Positions 63,849 through 64,000 of a DNA stretch of 64,000 nt are shown piece after piece. The stretch is taken from NCBI GenBank assembly GCA_035476575.1, contig DATILL010000150.1, positions 7,420 to 71,419 on the forward strand. The letters run 5' to 3'. Both the position numbers and the translations under genes were made by a program. The notes below the pieces were generated by a model, which was given only the letters and a program-made list of their open reading frames with translations, was not told the DNA's origin and searched no databases. Source of the stretch: DATILL01 sp035476575 (lineage in GTDB: Bacteria; Actinomycetota; Actinomycetes; Mycobacteriales; JACQDL01). Position 1 is the first letter of the stretch. Every line of letters begins with the position of its first letter.

Positions 63849-64000
63849 GGTCACCTCTACGCCGTGTGGTGACCTTTCGTTGCCTCCCGCCCACAAGAGG
63901 TCACCACAGCGCCGGTAGGTGACCACACGGGCGGCCTGCACCCCGATAGGTCACCACAACGCCGGTAGGTGACCACACGGGGTCTTCGGGGAACGACAGG
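63849..64000. repeat. 50-bp-period heptamer array E, continuing past the window
   Basis: Heptamers at 63849, 63868, 63899, 63918, 63949 and 63968, and GG of the next expected one at exactly 63999. The first unit is inverted relative to the next two. It starts 33 bp after the pstB stop. The array continues beyond the right edge. Confidence 0.9.

Noticed and set aside
24742..64000. The 50-bp-period arrays as CRISPR arrays
   Set aside because: Units face both directions, inter-unit stretches are short (about 12 variable bases) and partly shared between distant arrays, arrays hold only two or three units, and no cas gene is present.

Overview
The window is very GC-rich chromosomal DNA of an actinomycete (class Actinomycetes; a Micromonosporales-type genus is my best guess, not proven). 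The main evidence is gene order: a TetR gene and a DUF3107 gene, then DUF3152, moeZ, an alkyltransferase-like protein, adnA, adnB, nudC, mycoredoxin, uvrD2, whiB7, an ABC1 kinase, a ThiF-like protein, a DUF2342 protease, a PDZ-Lon protease and UPF0182, which is the neighbourhood known from mycobacteria around Rv3193c-Rv3208. Many genes start at GTG and many neighbours overlap by ATGA or GTGA.

Layout. 1-7.2 kb: a minus-strand stress operon dnaK-grpE-cbpA-cbpM-clpB-thioredoxin, followed by a cyclic-nucleotide-binding protein that runs off the left edge. 7.4-14.5 kb: decayed accessory DNA with a LuxR gene broken at both ends, HdeD and BON remnants, an integrase end, a degenerate ISL3-family insertion sequence and the remains of a graspetide (ATP-grasp RiPP) cluster. 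14.6-20.2 kb: DUF3107, a Clp-N protein with its own small HTH protein, TetR, and the NHEJ set LigD-polymerase, LigD-ligase and Ku with an SSI-like inhibitor gene. 20.2-32 kb: DUF3152, a frameshifted Crp-like gene, moeZ, ATL, adnA and adnB. 32-41.7 kb: acyltransferase, an M16 peptidase pair, nudC, an ANTAR protein, mycoredoxin, uvrD2 and whiB7 with an attenuator-like leader. 41.8-55.1 kb: ABC1 kinase, ThiF-like, enoyl-CoA hydratase, YgjP-like and DUF2342 metalloproteases, SDR, PDZ-Lon, UPF0182 and the initiator tRNA. 55.1-64 kb: a small island beside the tRNA (RpiB-like gene, toxin-antitoxin remnant), a GH3 hydrolase, an M48 protease, and a wrecked phosphate-transport operon that includes an LPNTG protein and a sortase-like protein without catalytic residues.

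Functional themes are double-strand-break repair (AdnAB, Ku, LigD, UvrD2), thiol redox and protein quality control (DnaK/ClpB/thioredoxin, mycoredoxin, Clp-N), and intrinsic antibiotic resistance (WhiB7).

The most unusual non-coding signal is a family of five intergenic arrays (about 24.74, 31.95, 47.25, 59.35 and 63.85 kb). In each, heptamers GGTCACC or GGTGACC recur at alternating 19-bp and 31-bp steps, an exact 50-bp period, with 27 complete heptamers in register. All lie just after the 3' end of a gene, mostly between convergent genes. I do not recognise this family. Other leads are the graspetide remnant, the leaderless HTH/Clp-N operator, the whiB7 leader, two DnaA-box clusters and the inactive sortase.
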